Shown here: piece by piece, positions 1 through 11,375 of the stretch
Layout of the letters: every line of letters begins with the position of its first letter
Position numbering within the stretch: position 1 is the stretch's first letter
Assembly (NCBI GenBank): GCA_009763385.1
Contig: CM019825.1
Location: 116,989,131 to 117,053,130, forward strand
Direction of reading: 5' to 3'
Source of the DNA: Coix lacryma-jobi var. lacryma-jobi
Lineage: Eukaryota > Streptophyta > Magnoliopsida > Poales > Poaceae
Length of the DNA stretch: 64,000 bases
Position numbers and translations under genes: made by a program
The notes under the pieces: generated by a model
Database searches by the model: none
What the model saw: the letters and a program-made list of their open reading frames with translations, nothing else
Told to the model about the DNA's origin: nothing

Positions 1-1567
1 CTGACATGTCATCATATGCACTAGCATTTCATTTGAGTTGATAACCCAATTTTTCATTCACTAAAAACAAGTTTTATTCTTTATGCTTGTGCTTAGTGGA
101 TAAGGAGTGTTTAAGTTTGCAACCCTAGTCTATGCTTTCTTGTTGTGAATAGTGCTTTTATGCTATATAAGGGTACTATGGTAATTTCTTATATAGTAAT
201 TGAATGTTGTACCACATCTTGGTATTATGTCTCAAAGGTGTATTTGGATCATGTTTCAAGTCACCATTGAGGTATAATTCGAATTTGGTCGGAATTCAAT
301 TAAGTAATTTAATTAAGTTAAAAACCCTATTTTTGTCCCCTTTTTCATAATTCTAAATCTAAAAAGAATTTGGGTAAACCCTAAAAAGCAAAGTTGCTCC
401 ATTTTTGAAAGGATCAACTTTGATGTATAAAGTTTTTCAAGTTTTCATACGAAATCAAAAGTAATTGGGAAAATACCCTTTTACCCTTTTTGTTCCCTTT
501 TGATTTTCAAACCCTAATTCAAAATCTAAGCATATTTTGCATATGTTGCAAAAATAAAAAATGTTCAGTATTGAATTCTGAGCATTTGATATTTTAACAT
601 ATTTTCAACTTATATTCAAAAATCCAAAGTAATTTCTAAATTTTTGAAAGGGTATAAAGGAGAAGGGGGGATATGTTTGTTTCCCTGTTCATGGCGGCAG
701 GAAGCCGATATTTTGATCACTGCTGCTCGTGCGAAGGGCGTCAATCTCTCCCGAATGAGCGCGCAACCGTGTTCATGGCAAAGTGAAGCAGCTGCTGGCG
801 CTCTCCCTCGCGTCGTGGCACCTTCTCCTGAGCTCGCCGTCGCCGTTTTGCCACCTAGGGCACCGACGGACTCCTTTCCGTCCAAACCTCAAATTCACTG
901 CCTCTGATCGTCCTCATCCAAAATTGACCGCAACTATAACTCCCTTACCTCCTTGCACATCTCCAGAGCCCATTCCTTCGACCCCTACTGCCTCAGAGAG
1001 CTCGTGCTCGCCGTTCTTCTTTCCGCCGGGCAAAATCGCCGCCGAGCTCGATCTCGCCGTGGTCCGCTCAACCGGGCACTCCTCTACTCTCCCTGTCTCA
1101 TGTTTCTGTTTCGCCTTGACCCCACGTTACTCATCGGCTCAATGGTTTTCCTTTTGGCGCTCAGGTCTCGCCGGAACATCGTCTTCTTCGCCGGAGCTCG
1201 CCGCCGCAAGCCACTGCTCCGTGGAACTTTCCTCTCCGTTCATCCTCCGCTTGAACCAGCTACATAGTCAGCATCAGGGTGAGCTACTGGAACTTCCTAG
1301 CCCCTCCGTTCTACTGCTACTATCCTAGGTTCGCTGGAACAGCTCCGCCATGATCCGGTCCGCCGCCGTGCGTGGCTAGACCTCACCGGAGTGGTAGCGG
1401 TTAGGGTTAGGAGCTCTATCGGCTGCGGGTGACTTGCCGATGTTGGTGCTCGCGTCCGTTAGGTCTCTACTGGCCGGAGTTGACCGGCGTAAGGCTCGCC
1501 GGCGCTCGGTGCGCCGCCGTCCGCTCTGGCCATGGTCGGGGACCTCATAGTTGTAAAGATAAGAAAG
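1..1567. other. Unclassified flank, no supported gene
   Basis: The first 640 bases are AT-rich with many short T and A runs. From about 660 to 1560 the sequence turns GC-rich, with many CCG/CGG runs, as in the leader or LTR of a gypsy element. Short open frames on both strands have no recognisable domain and look like GC-driven shadows. I see no TG...CA boundary, primer site or target duplication. It is probably a fragment of another retroelement. The minus-strand copia LTR begins at 1568, directly after the bases GAAAG. Confidence 0.4.
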
Positions 1568-1837
1568 TGAAGGACCGAGAAGCAACCAGAAAGCGACCAG
1601 AGGGGGGGTGAATGGGAGCTTCAAAATTTCCTTACGGAAACTAGTAGCCACTGTCCCAAAATCAACCCTAAGAGACAAACCCTAGAGCTTGCTAATGTCC
1701 ACGACCCTAGATATAGGGTGGATGCTTCCAAGAAGCACAGCGGGACACTACACAACTCTAGAAAGCCTACGCAAAAGACGGAAACCGAATCCGTCAACGA
1801 ACGAGCGAACCGCGAACGAAAACGCGCGAAACTGCAC

Positions 1838-2310
1838 TGACCGGACTCTGGCCTGCGTCCGGTCTGTGAGCACCAGACGCGTCCGGTCGTGCAGAACCCG
1901 ATCTGGGAGCTCACTGTGTTGGACCGGACTCACCAGGGTCAAGCGTCCGGTCGACTGTCGAGCGTCCAGTCACAAACGCCAACACAGGTGAACAGTGAAC
2001 GAACAAGCACAAAACAGTCACGACCGGACTCTGGTCAGCGTCTGGTCAGCAGGGACCGGATGCGTCCGGTCACACAAAAACCGATCTGGAACCTTACTGT
2101 TCCTGACCGGACTCACGAGCAGGGAGCGTTCGGTCAACAACAGTGCGTCCAGTCAAAAGACAACAAGCTCAATGAACAGTAGGACCTATGCGTCCGGTCA
2201 GTATTCAAACCGAGCGTCCGGTCAAGTCATGATACGAACACAGTGAGCATTCAACGACCGGACTCTCTGCCCGTGCGTCCGGTCATCCCGACCAAGCGTC
2301 CGGTCACCCC
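1838..2310. repeat. Clustered 10-bp motif GCGTCCGGTC, LTR 1
   Basis: The motif GCGTCCGGTC and its reverse complement GACCGGACGC, often only as GACCGGAC, recur about 18 times in both orientations with irregular spacing. Several copies carry one transition (for example GCGTCCAGTC near 1963 and GCGTCTGGTC near 2038). In transcript sense the cluster lies in the distal half of the LTR, so it is probably within the transcribed leader. LTR 3 has a different version of the motif at the same place. Confidence 0.8.
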
Positions 2311-3081
2311 GAAACAGCGCTGTTCGTCCACCGATTCAACTCGATCTCACCCAAAACAAATCCTCTAGGGATCAAACTTGGTGAGAAGAGTCAAAAGGAG
2401 TATAAAGAGCTATCCCTAAGAGATCATGGCTCGAACCTATCTCCAAATCGATGAATTGAAGAATTTCGGGGGAAGGGAGAAAACTTGACCCGAAACGAAA
2501 ATCGATCGATCTCCTAGACCGTGAGGTTAGAGGAGAATTCCTTCGGTGGAAAGAAGTGCCTCACGATCTAGAACAATTTGGTTCAAACGGTTTTGCAAAA
2601 GATGAACCGAGCAAAGAGATCAAGCGATGGGAAAATCGTGGAGAAAAAGGATTCCGCGAAGAACACAAAAGAAACGCGAATCACAACCACGATCTTGCAG
2701 CCGAAGCGCAAACACACGTTACGACAAGGAGGTTACGGCCTCCTTTCCACAAAATCAACAGTACACAGAGGCAAGTCTCTCTGCGGATCTCAGCTAGCTA
2801 CAGCAGGGGATGGGAGAGCAGGAAACCCTAAGTGCGAAAGAGCAAATGACTGAGATTGGAGAGGAGGGTGTCTCCCCTGACTACTTATCCTATTCTAGAC
2901 TAAGTCTATTTCCTACTCTACCCCTCTCTATTCTAATTACAGAGCGAACCAGCTAAACCCTAAGGTTATTCTGGACCAACTCAAGTGGTAGGTAGATCCG
3001 ACGGCCACGCCCGCACAAGTCGTCCGCGTTGCCTCCACGCAACCTTCCGATTGCCGCCACGTGCCGCCCTCGCTCTGCACC

Positions 3082-3339
3082 CCCGGTTTTGTGGCCCAAA
3101 CCGGGAAACCAGCCTTTTCCAGCTATCCCCCGGTTTTGAGGCCCAAACCGGGAAACCAGCCCACCAGCATCTGAGTTTTGAGGCCAAACTCAGCAAAACC
3201 TCAGCGCCCAGGTTTTAAGGCCCAAACCTGGAAACCGTCCTCAGCCCGAGTTTTGTGGCCAAACTCGGAAACCCTCAGCCCGAGTTTTGTGGCCAAACTC
3301 GGAAACCGTCCACGCCCAGGTTTTGAGGCCCAAACCTGG
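3082..3339. repeat. Seven-unit covarying hairpin array, LTR 1
   Basis: Seven inverted repeats lie at 3082-3105, 3129-3152, 3171-3193, 3208-3231, 3246-3268, 3280-3302 and 3316-3339. Each has perfect 8-bp arms around a 7-8 base loop of the type TGTGGCC(C), TGAGGCC(C) or TAAGGCCC. The arms come in four versions: CCCGGTTT/AAACCGGG, CTGAGTTT/AAACTCAG, CCAGGTTT/AAACCTGG and CCGAGTTT/AAACTCGG. Both arms change together, so pairing is always kept. Most units are followed by GAAACC. Confidence 0.85.
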
Positions 3340-3779
3340 AAACCGTCCATCCGATGGTTTTTCCCTGGCTCTACCACCAAACCGACGTCGTAGAGGGGAT
3401 GCACAGCCCGTGCACCCCGTCCACCGACACGTGTCCCTGAGTCCACGACTCAGGCAACACATGACCACACTTCTTCACTTGTCGTCGTCACAGGCTGCCA
3501 GCCACCACAGCTGATCCTCGGGCCTCTGGTGCCTCAGTCCAAGCCTCACGTCCGCCCTTCACCGCTCAGTACCTTGGCATGGCACGTCCGCCGCACGGCA
3601 CGCCCATCCTTCACCGCACCCGGTCCATCGGCATGGCACGTCTCAACTTGACCTTCACCTCGCCGTCGGTCACTGTATCTGTGCTCGACACCTGCACAAC
3701 ACAAGCCAAAGAACATGCGATCAAACCCGTTGACAATCACTCATCACTCAGAGACTCGGCATACACCCATGTATCCGCA

Positions 3780-5414
3780 ATCTCCCCCTTGATGAGTGCA
3801 TTGTCAACTACACACACAAATCATAAAATGAAAGAAGAAGGTAGGAGGAAGGAGAGGAAGAGAACTCAACCAAATGACCCAAAAGCATAGCAAAGCCGAA
3901 GAAGGTCAAGTGGAAGAAGCGAAAACTTGGTTCCCAAAGACATGGGCAACGGCTCGACGCAACCAAGCAAAGCAAAGCTAGCCCTCAAGAAGAGGTAGAA
4001 CAGGCTCAACACCGCTAGCAAAAGCCAATCGAAAATCGGAGCAAAAACTGGCAAAGATGCTAGTCCCTCAAGATAGAGGCACAGAGGCTCAACACAACTA
4101 GCACAAAAACCACTCCGAAGCAATTGAAAAACAATCGAAAGGTCTCCGAACCAATCGAAATCGAACTCGACGCCAAATGAGGAAAATGCTTGCTAGTCCC
4201 TCAAGACAGAGGCAACGGCTCAACACAACTAGCAAACTCCCCTCGACAAGTGCAAGCAACCAGGGACTCCCCCTTAGGTCCAACAAGAGAAGAGCATAAA
4301 GATCTGAAAATCTCCCCCTTAGCAAAAGCTCCCCCTTAATTGAACGCCAGGAGACATATGATTTGCAAAAACTCTCCCCCTTAGTTGAAAATGCACTTAT
4401 CAAGCACAAACTCTTCCCTTGAGCCAACACAACTCCCCCTTCTAAAATGCATATGAAGTCAGAAATGCAAGTTAGGGGGTTCAGGCATATAATCAAAAGA
4501 GTGCAAAAATGCTTTAATCGGTATAGCTCCAATGGCACAACTAAGCACTCAAATAGCGAAGGCTCAAACTGATCACACATACGAAATATGAAGCATATGA
4601 GCAAGTGAGCAGTTTTTAGCCAAAAAGATAGTCACCATCAAAATAGCACTACACATGTAGAGACAGGAATCCAAACGAGTGCTAAACATGTATACAAGGT
4701 GAACTACCCCTAGCAAAGTTCAATCATCATGCATAGGAATGAAGCATATACTTGTGATTTCATTTTTATATCGGAGTTGCAGCAGTGAAATTACACAAGT
4801 TTAATTTCAGCATGTGATTGCGAGAGGTTGAAAGCTTGTCTTTGCCTAACTTTTCAACCGTGCGAAGCCTATGCATATGCAATCGGAAGCTTAAAGCAGC
4901 GGTTTCGGTCATACACTACACGGCTCAAGTTTAACTCAAAGTGCAATGAGAAACAGTCTCGATATCGTGAGGTGTTGACAAGCAATCCCATCTCGATCTT
5001 TTCAATTCACTAAAATTTGGTTCAAATTTTAAACATAATATGAACAGACCAAGCAAGTGAATGACTCATAACTAGAGACATAGCAACCTAGCATATATGA
5101 AAAGCAGGTATGGACTCAACACACCCTACACATGCTAGTTGCATATCTCAATGGTGATCATTTTCAGATTTATATACATTAAGCAAATTCACCATTCAAA
5201 AATAGCTCAGCTCATAACATGTATTTGTGATCAAAAGGAGCATAAGCTACAAGCATCAACATAAGCATTGGAGCATACTAAACAGAGCATAGTTACATTC
5301 TAGTGATTATAAACATGAAGCTCAGAATGTAAATGCGTATGCTAAAATGCAAAGAAAAGAAACTCAAAATAAAAGAGTCAGTCTATGATACAAGATCCAA
5401 AATGTTTTCCCCAT
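3780..5414 (-). other. Copia copy 1 3' region with repeated polypurine tracts
   Basis: This is about 1.6 kb between the RT-RNase H stop and the 3' LTR. The tract next to the LTR reads CAAGGGGGAGAT on the minus strand (3780-3791). Further CTAAGGGGGAG-like tracts lie near 4268, 4311, 4329, 4374 and 4433. A module of about 45 bp framed by GCTAG...CTAGC occurs three times (near 3977, 4058 and 4190). I find no convincing coding sequence. The minus-strand open frame at 4098-4604 overlaps the tracts and is shorter in copy 2. Confidence 0.7.
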
Positions 5415-7028
5415 CTAAAAGGGGAAACACACACCAAGCTCACCCCTCAACCGATTAAAGGTTGATTCATCTAAAGGCTTGGTGAAAATATCAGCCAGTT
5501 GGTGATGAGTATCGACATGGCGAAGGTCGATATCACCCTTCTCCTGGTGGTCTCGCAAGAAATGAAAGCGCACATCAATGTGTTTGGTTTTCGAGTGAAG
5601 CACGGGGTTCTTAGCAACGCTAATGGCACTCGTGCTGTCACAAAGCAAAGGCACGCGAGAAAAGCTCAAACCAAAATCACGCAAAGTGGCCATCATCCAT
5701 AGTAACTGGGAACAGCAGCTAGCCGTAGCAACATATTCAGCCTCTGTAGTGGACTGAGCGACACTAGACTGCTTGCGAGAAGACCACGAAACAAGAGAAG
5801 AACCAATAAATTGGCAAGTCCCAGAAGTGGACTTGCGCTCAATACGGCAACCAGCAAAATCAGCATCCGAATAACCGCAAAGGGAGAGGGTGGAGGAAGC
5901 AGAATACCAAATCCCGAACTCAGGCGTGAAATGAAGGTACCTGAAAATCCGCTTCATCGCCTGACGGTGAGAGGTGCGCGGCGACGCCTGAAAGCGCGCA
6001 CACAGACACACCGCGAACTGGATGCCCGGGCGTGTCGCCATCAGGTAGAGGAGCGACTCGATCATGCTGCGGTACTCCTTCTGGTCTACTGCTTCTCCAT
6101 CCACATCCGCATCCAGGGCAGTCGTCGTCGACATGGGTGTTGGAAGAGGCTTGGCCTCACCCATATCGAACCACTTCAGCAAGTCCTTGGTGTACTTGCC
6201 CTGGTGCACAAATGTCCCCTCTCGGGATTGCTTGATTTGCAATGCGAGAAAGAATGTCAGCTCGCCCATCATGCTCATCTCGAACTCCCTGCTCATAGTA
6301 TCTGCAAACTTGGCAACCAAAGCGTGAGAAGAACCACCGAAAATGATATCATCCACGTAAATCTGGACCAAGAGAGTGTCTTTGCCTTGCTTGAGTAGAA
6401 AGAGCGTTTTATCTACACATCCCATTTTAAAACCCTTAGCAAGCAAAAAGGTTTTCAACCTATCATACCAGGCTCTAGGGGCTTGTTTCAAACCATATAA
6501 AGCTTTGTGTAGTTTAAAAATGTGGTTTGGAAACTTGGGATTTTCAAAACCGGGGGGTTGCTCAACATAAACTTCTTCTTCTATGTAGCCGTTTAAGAAG
6601 GCACTCTTGACATCCATTTGAAAAAGTTTGAAACCTTTGGATGTAGCAAAGGCCAAGAGTATCCTAATTGCCTCCAAACGAGCTACAGGAGCAAACGTCT
6701 CCTCATAGTCTATCCCCTCCTTCTGACTATAACCCTTCGCTACAAGCCTGGCCTTGTTTCTAACAACGTGGCCATCCTCTCCTTGCTTGTTTTTGAAAAC
6801 CCATTTTGTCCCAATAGGCTTACACTCAGGAGGAGGTGGAACGAGAACCCAAACCCGATTTCGCTCAAAATTTTCTAACTCCTCATGCATGGCATTGACC
6901 CAATCCGGATCCGTCAAAGCGTGTCCAACATCTCGGGGCTCAAAATTAGCAACAAAAGCAGAATGAGCGAAGTGCGAGATTTGTTGTGACCTGGACCGAG
7001 TGACTCGTTCGTCGATGTTGCCGATCAT
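5415..7028 (-). pseudogene. Copia reverse transcriptase and RNase H (copy 1)
   Basis: This is the 3' end of the copia polyprotein, about 537 codons. RT motifs seen include [36 protein letters not shown] and the catalytic [10 protein letters not shown]. RNase H follows with [10 protein letters not shown], the TEAEY block and the C-terminal ADIFTKPLD. Together these would copy element RNA into cDNA inside the virus-like particle. The frame is intact across this segment. It is cut off from the upstream integrase by a TAG at 7029-7031, where copy 2 has CAG, so the ATG at 7028 is probably an internal methionine rather than a true start. Confidence 0.88.
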
Positions 7029-7571
7029 CTACTGAGGCGGGTGCTGGCGCTGGATGTGTCGTGGCGCCTCCCGAGCTGACGTAGCCTCCCCCTCAACAGC
7101 AGCTGGTGCCTCCCCGGGTACAAATGGTACCGCTCGGGGTGGCGGATCCCACGGCCCCCAGGAAGAAGAGGTGTCGGGGCCGTGAGTCGTCGTAGAAGCC
7201 GCTCTTTGCGGCACTGCAGGTGGAGGAGGTGTTGGGTCATCTATCCCTTCAGCACCTTCTTCATCATCATCAAAAAGAGGCTCGCCAACCTCATGGTCAC
7301 CTGCACGCTCAAAGCGAGAAGAAGGACAAACCATGGTCTCGTCGAAGGTGACATCGGATGTCTCCATGACTCGGTTAGTGTCAAGGTTAAGTACACGATA
7401 AGCTCGAGTGTGAGTGCCATAACCCAAAAACACACCGTCAGAAGAACGAGACTCAAACTTGTCCAAGTTGCCCTTTTTGAGTATAAAACAATGGCAACCA
7501 AAAACTCGAAAATAACTCACCTTGGGCAGTTTTCCAAAACGCAACTCATAAGAAGTCTTTTTCAAGAAAGC
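7029..7571 (-). pseudogene. Copia integrase C-terminal region and linker (copy 1)
   Basis: This segment continues in the same frame from the integrase core. It contains the conserved KTSYELRFGKLP, the RVFGCHCF block and GVFLGYGTHTRAYRV, typical of the region after the copia integrase core. A variable, proline- and acid-rich linker leads to the RT. It is bounded upstream by TGA at 7572-7574 and downstream by TAG at 7029-7031. Copy 2 has CGA and CAG at these sites, so both stops look like C-to-T mutations of a once continuous polyprotein. Confidence 0.78.
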
Positions 7572-8603
7572 TCAGGGAAAAATGCGATTGGAGATGTAGC
7601 ATGCAGTGCTCATAGCTTCGGCCCAATATCGCCTAGGAGTCCTATGCTCATTGAGCATCGTCCTGGCCATCTCTACAAGGGTCCGATTCTTCCTCTCTAC
7701 AAAACCATTTTGCGGCGGTGTGTAGGGGGAAGAAAACTGATGCTCTAAACCCAAAGAGTTACAAAACTTCTCAAAATCCGAATTTTTAAATTCGGAACCA
7801 TTATCACTCCGAATTGCTCGCATCGAGTTCAAAGGGAACTCGTTCTGAAGACGCAAAATCAGATTGCGAGCAAAGGAGAAAGTCTCGGTCTTCTCAGCTA
7901 AAAAGAAGACCCACGAATATCTCGAAAAGTCATCAACAACAACAAGCACATACCACTTCCCCCCAACCGAGCTCACCCAAGCCGGACCAACAAGGTCCAT
8001 GTGCAAAATCTCTCCAGGGCGCTTGGTCATGACCTGAGTCACTGGATGGTGGGGAGCGGCAACCATCTTGCCATGTCTACAAGAGTGGCAAACAAGATCC
8101 TTCTCCATATGCAACTTGGGCAATCCTCGGATTAGGCCAAGTGAACTAAGCCTTGCAAGCAAGTCGAAGCTCAAATGTCCAAGTCTCCTATGCCACTTCC
8201 AAAGATCAGAGGAGGAAGGTCCAGCCACAAGACAACGAGAAGTGCCAAAAGACTCCGAGAAATTCGCACGAAAGACTTTTCTAAAAGGCGAAATCAAACA
8301 CACAAGATTGCTCTGAGGATCCAAAATACGACTGAGATTCGGTTTAAAACGAATCTCATAGTCGTCGTCAAAGAGTTGCGAAACAGAAAGAAGGTTAAAA
8401 TGCAAGTTAGAAACAAGAGCAACATCGCGCAACACAAAGTTCTCATTAACTCGCACGGACCCGCGAGATAATACCTTACCTTTGCTATTGTCGCCGAAGG
8501 TTATGTACTCCTTTCCGGCAACAGGGCTAAGGCTGGAGAACCACTTGGCGTTTCCGGTCATGTGCCTCGAGCAACCGGAATCCACCAACCAAATGTCCTC
8601 CAA
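7572..8603 (-). pseudogene. Copia protease and integrase core (copy 1)
   Basis: The segment opens with the aspartic protease motif WLVDSGCSRHMTG. The pre-integrase zinc-binding region follows, with RRLGHLSFD and CHSCRHGKM giving the H-H-C-C pattern. The catalytic core then has D in HMDLVGP, D in IRSDNGSEF and E in FVERKNRT, the D-D-E triad that joins cDNA to the chromosome. The protease is short, as usual in copia polyproteins. The junction with the gag segment upstream (about 8604-8617) is frameshifted by small indels, and the 3' end is cut by TGA at 7572-7574. Confidence 0.85.
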
Positions 8604-8617
8604 CCGTTTTACCTACA

Positions 8618-9550
8618 TCAATAAAAAGACATAGGGTGAGCATACGGTCCAACACTGGGGTTAGTGAAGTAGGAAGAATACCAGTGTTGGGTTGGCTGCT
8701 CAAAAGAACGGTTAGCAGAAAAACCATTTCTAGCACGTCTACGAGAGGAGCGATCACCACGTAGAGGAAAACGTGGTCCGCTGGGAAAGAAGCGCTCACC
8801 GCGATACTCCAAACGCGGTGGGGGAAAGCGCTTAACAAAACCTCTGCCACGGGGTTCGTAGCCTGCAAAAGCAGGACCCCGTCGGGCACGCTCTCTACTA
8901 GGCCTACGCCTAGAAACTTGAGGCTCAGGACCTCTAGGCCTAGCCTCTCTCCACGGAGCTCTCCTCTGCCTAGGCCTGGGAACTTGAGGTTCTGGACCTC
9001 TGGGCCTAGCTGCTCTCCTCGGAGCACTCCTCTGAACATTCGGCGCATGTACATCATGAAAAGAATGGTACATGTCCGGTTTGTTCATCTCCCTAACACG
9101 GCGCGCCTCTCTCTTGCGCCTAAAGCAGAACTCGCTCAAGTGACCATCTCTCCCACAGAAATCACAATGGTACCTCACCGCACGCAAAGGGGGTTGTTGG
9201 TACTCATGGCTGTGGGTGTGGATCACTTTGCCCTTCTGTGGCAACTCCTCCTGGATAGGTGGCATTGTATCCAGTTTGTTCTTAAGGTGGTTGGGTTTGG
9301 GATGCCACACTTGGTTCTTGGGTGGAGCTCTCGGAGGTTCCTCAAATACCCCATCCTTGGTGGTAGGTTTGAGAGGCTCTTTGGGTGGAAGCTTGGTAAG
9401 TTTGGGAGTAGTGGTGGAGTTGGGCTTCTCACTCGGGTTCAAACCACTCGACTCTCCAATCTTCCCAAAAGCAGAAAGATCAACACCCTGAGCAAGACCT
9501 ACACCCGGACCTCCAGCAGCTCGCTTGAATTGGGAGATCATCATCCCGAG
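8618..9550 (-). pseudogene. Copia gag distal part: second zinc knuckle and arginine-rich region (copy 1)
   Basis: This frame directly continues the gag reading frame after a TAG at 9551-9553; copy 2 has CAG there. It holds a second CCHC knuckle, CDFCGRDGHLSEFC, then a long arginine-rich stretch with an imperfect repeat of ARPRGPEPQV. Such a basic tail would bind RNA in the particle. A separate distal knuckle is characteristic of SIRE/Maximus gag as I know it, but that is family knowledge rather than a computed match. Confidence 0.75.
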
Positions 9551-11314
9551 CTACGGCTCACTACAAGAGACCCATGACAAGATGGTCCGAAGGTATGTGT
9601 TTTCCTCCTCGGTTTGCATCTTGCCATGCTTGACATTCGCAATCTCCATCTCCAAACCCTCACACAAAACACACCTAGCCACACTCGTGCTACCTGAGTT
9701 GGCCTCCTCAAGAGACACAATCTTGGCATTCTTCTCTGCCAACTCAGATTGCAAGACAGGACAAGTCTTGCACGCACCCAACAGAGAAGGTCTAGCCTTC
9801 AGCTCATCCACCTCTCCTACCAACGCAGCATACTTACCTCTCAAAGTGAGAAGGTCAGTCATGTGCGTGGTGCACATCTCACACTCAACCTCCTCCGACA
9901 CGACCACGGTGGACTTGGCAAACTCAAGCTCCCTCACCGTGTCCTCCCACTTCTGCCTAAACTCCTTGCGTTCTCTAGCGGCACGCCTAAGCAACTTGTC
10001 CTGACTAAGGAGCGCGGCAGTAAGCTTCTCGACCTCAGCAGAAAGCTCGTTGTGGGTGAGGGATACCTGGGAGGTGTCGTTGTCGTCGTCGTCGTCGTCC
10101 CGAGGGGTGTGCTCTAGCTTGCCGTCGACCTCATCACCAAGCGCCATGGTGCAGAAGCCATCGTCGTCGGCGAGGAAGCAGAGACCGTTCAGCTTGTCCT
10201 CGATCCTCTTCTTCTTCTCGGACTCGTCATTGCTTGAGCAAGCGGAGTCGTCATCCGAGCCGTCGACGTCGCTGAGCGTGGCGAAGAACGCACGCTGCTC
10301 AGCCTGGGCCTTCTCCAAGTACTTCTTCTTGATGTACTCCTTGTCGAAGCCGCCCCTCCGCTTGTGCCTCGCGGGGACGTACTTCTCCTTGCGCTTGCCG
10401 GAGTCGTACTTGTGCCCATGATCGCCCTTCCCCGAATGCTTGTTCTTCTTGGGGCAGTTGGCGATGAAGTGTTCGGGGTCCCCGCACTCATAGCATCCTG
10501 AGCGTCCTCCTCCGCAGCGACGGTTCATGCGGTTGTTGTGGAACCGCGTGAACCGGTTGGCGAGCATTGCCAACTCGTCATCCCCCAACGACTCAAGCTG
10601 GTCCTCTGTGACAGAAAAGAGTGAAGAAAGTGCAAAGCCAGCAGAGGGGTTAGCAGAAGAGCCAGAAACCAAAGCCATAGTCGGGCCAGAAGGATTCGCA
10701 TAAGAAGCCCTTGACATGGCGTCAATCTCACTAGACTTGAGCTTACTAAAGAGCTCGTCGCAAGTGAGAGTCTCATAGTTAGACGATTCGATGATCGCCT
10801 GGACCTTTGAGTCCCACACCGACCGATCAAGAGTGTGCAAAAGCTTCAAAGCCCTCTCATGATCGTCAAAAGGCAACAGCTCCTTGTTAGCTCGCATCTT
10901 GTTGACAATCACCTGAAAGCGAGCGAATAAGCTTTCTATGCTCTCGCCAGGCATATGTCGAAAGTTCTCATACTCCCGCTTGTGCGACTCATAGAGACGG
11001 GATTTGACTTGAGAGGTGCCCTCATGAAAGCGCATGAGGGTGTCCCAAATCTCACGAGCCGTGGGGAGGTGAGAAACGCGATCAAACTCCGACATGCTCA
11101 AACAGGAGAACAAGGCGTTACGCGCCCGGCTATTGGCCTCATGCTCATCTATCTGAAGCTGAGAGACACGAGCAGCCAGGACAACGTAATCGGCCCTATT
11201 GCAAATCTCCCAAACAGAAGAGCCCATGCCCTGGAGATAGGCCGACATGCGTATCTTCCAATACGCATAGTTCGTCTCATCAAAGAACGACGGTTTGCCC
11301 ACGCCGCGATCCAT
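9551..11314 (-). pseudogene. Copia gag, capsid and first zinc knuckle (copy 1)
   Basis: This 587-codon frame begins at an ATG 63 bp inside the 5' LTR edge, just after the primer site. The N-terminal NYAYWKIRMSAYLQ and the block from AREIWDTLMRFHEG to LLHTLDRSVWDSKVQAI are the UBN2-type capsid domain of copia gag. A CCHC knuckle, CYECGDPEHFIANC, lies around residue 275, followed by a lysine-rich stretch. An acidic section and a probable coiled coil occupy the last third. The product would be the structural protein of the particle. The TAG at 9551-9553 stops it before the second knuckle. Confidence 0.87.
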
Positions 11315-11363
11315 GTCGCCTTCTGTGGATCTGGAACCGGCTAAGGTGGAAGATCCTTAACCT

Positions 11364-11375
11364 GCTCCGATACCA
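11364..11375 (-). promoter_or_regulatory. Primer-binding site, initiator tRNA-Met type (copy 1)
   Basis: On the minus strand the sequence two bases after the LTR end reads TGGTATCGGAGC. It differs by one base from TGGTATCAGAGC, the complement of the plant initiator tRNA-Met 3' end used by most plant copia elements. Its position between the LTR and the gag ATG fixes the LTR edge at 11378. Confidence 0.85.

Larger units (their letters stand above)
1568..3779 (-). repeat. Copia LTR 1 (3' LTR of copy 1)
   Basis: The LTR is 2212 bp and lies between the flank and the polypurine tract at 3780-3790. It matches the middle LTR (11378-13482) nearly throughout but is about 105 bp longer, because it has seven instead of four hairpin units at 3082-3339. 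It also carries more C-to-T or G-to-A changes in its GCGTCCGGTC motifs than the middle LTR. On the minus strand it starts TGCGGATACA and ends GGTCCTTCA. Confidence 0.88.

Noticed and set aside
616..1328. Overlapping open frames of 90-180 codons in the GC-rich part of the left flank
   Set aside because: They overlap on both strands, have no motif or consistent composition, and stop randomly. They look like GC-rich noncoding sequence.
4098..4604. Minus-strand open frame of 168 codons with hydrophobic stretches in the copia 3' region, a possible env-like gene
   Set aside because: It overlaps several polypurine tracts, is shortened in copy 2, and its hydrophobicity follows from reading the repeated pyrimidine-purine tracts. 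There is no signal peptide or clear domain.
9551..9553. TAG between gag and pol of copia copy 1 as a programmed readthrough stop
   Set aside because: Copy 2 has CAG at the same codon and two other stops show the same C-to-T pattern, so mutation is simpler.
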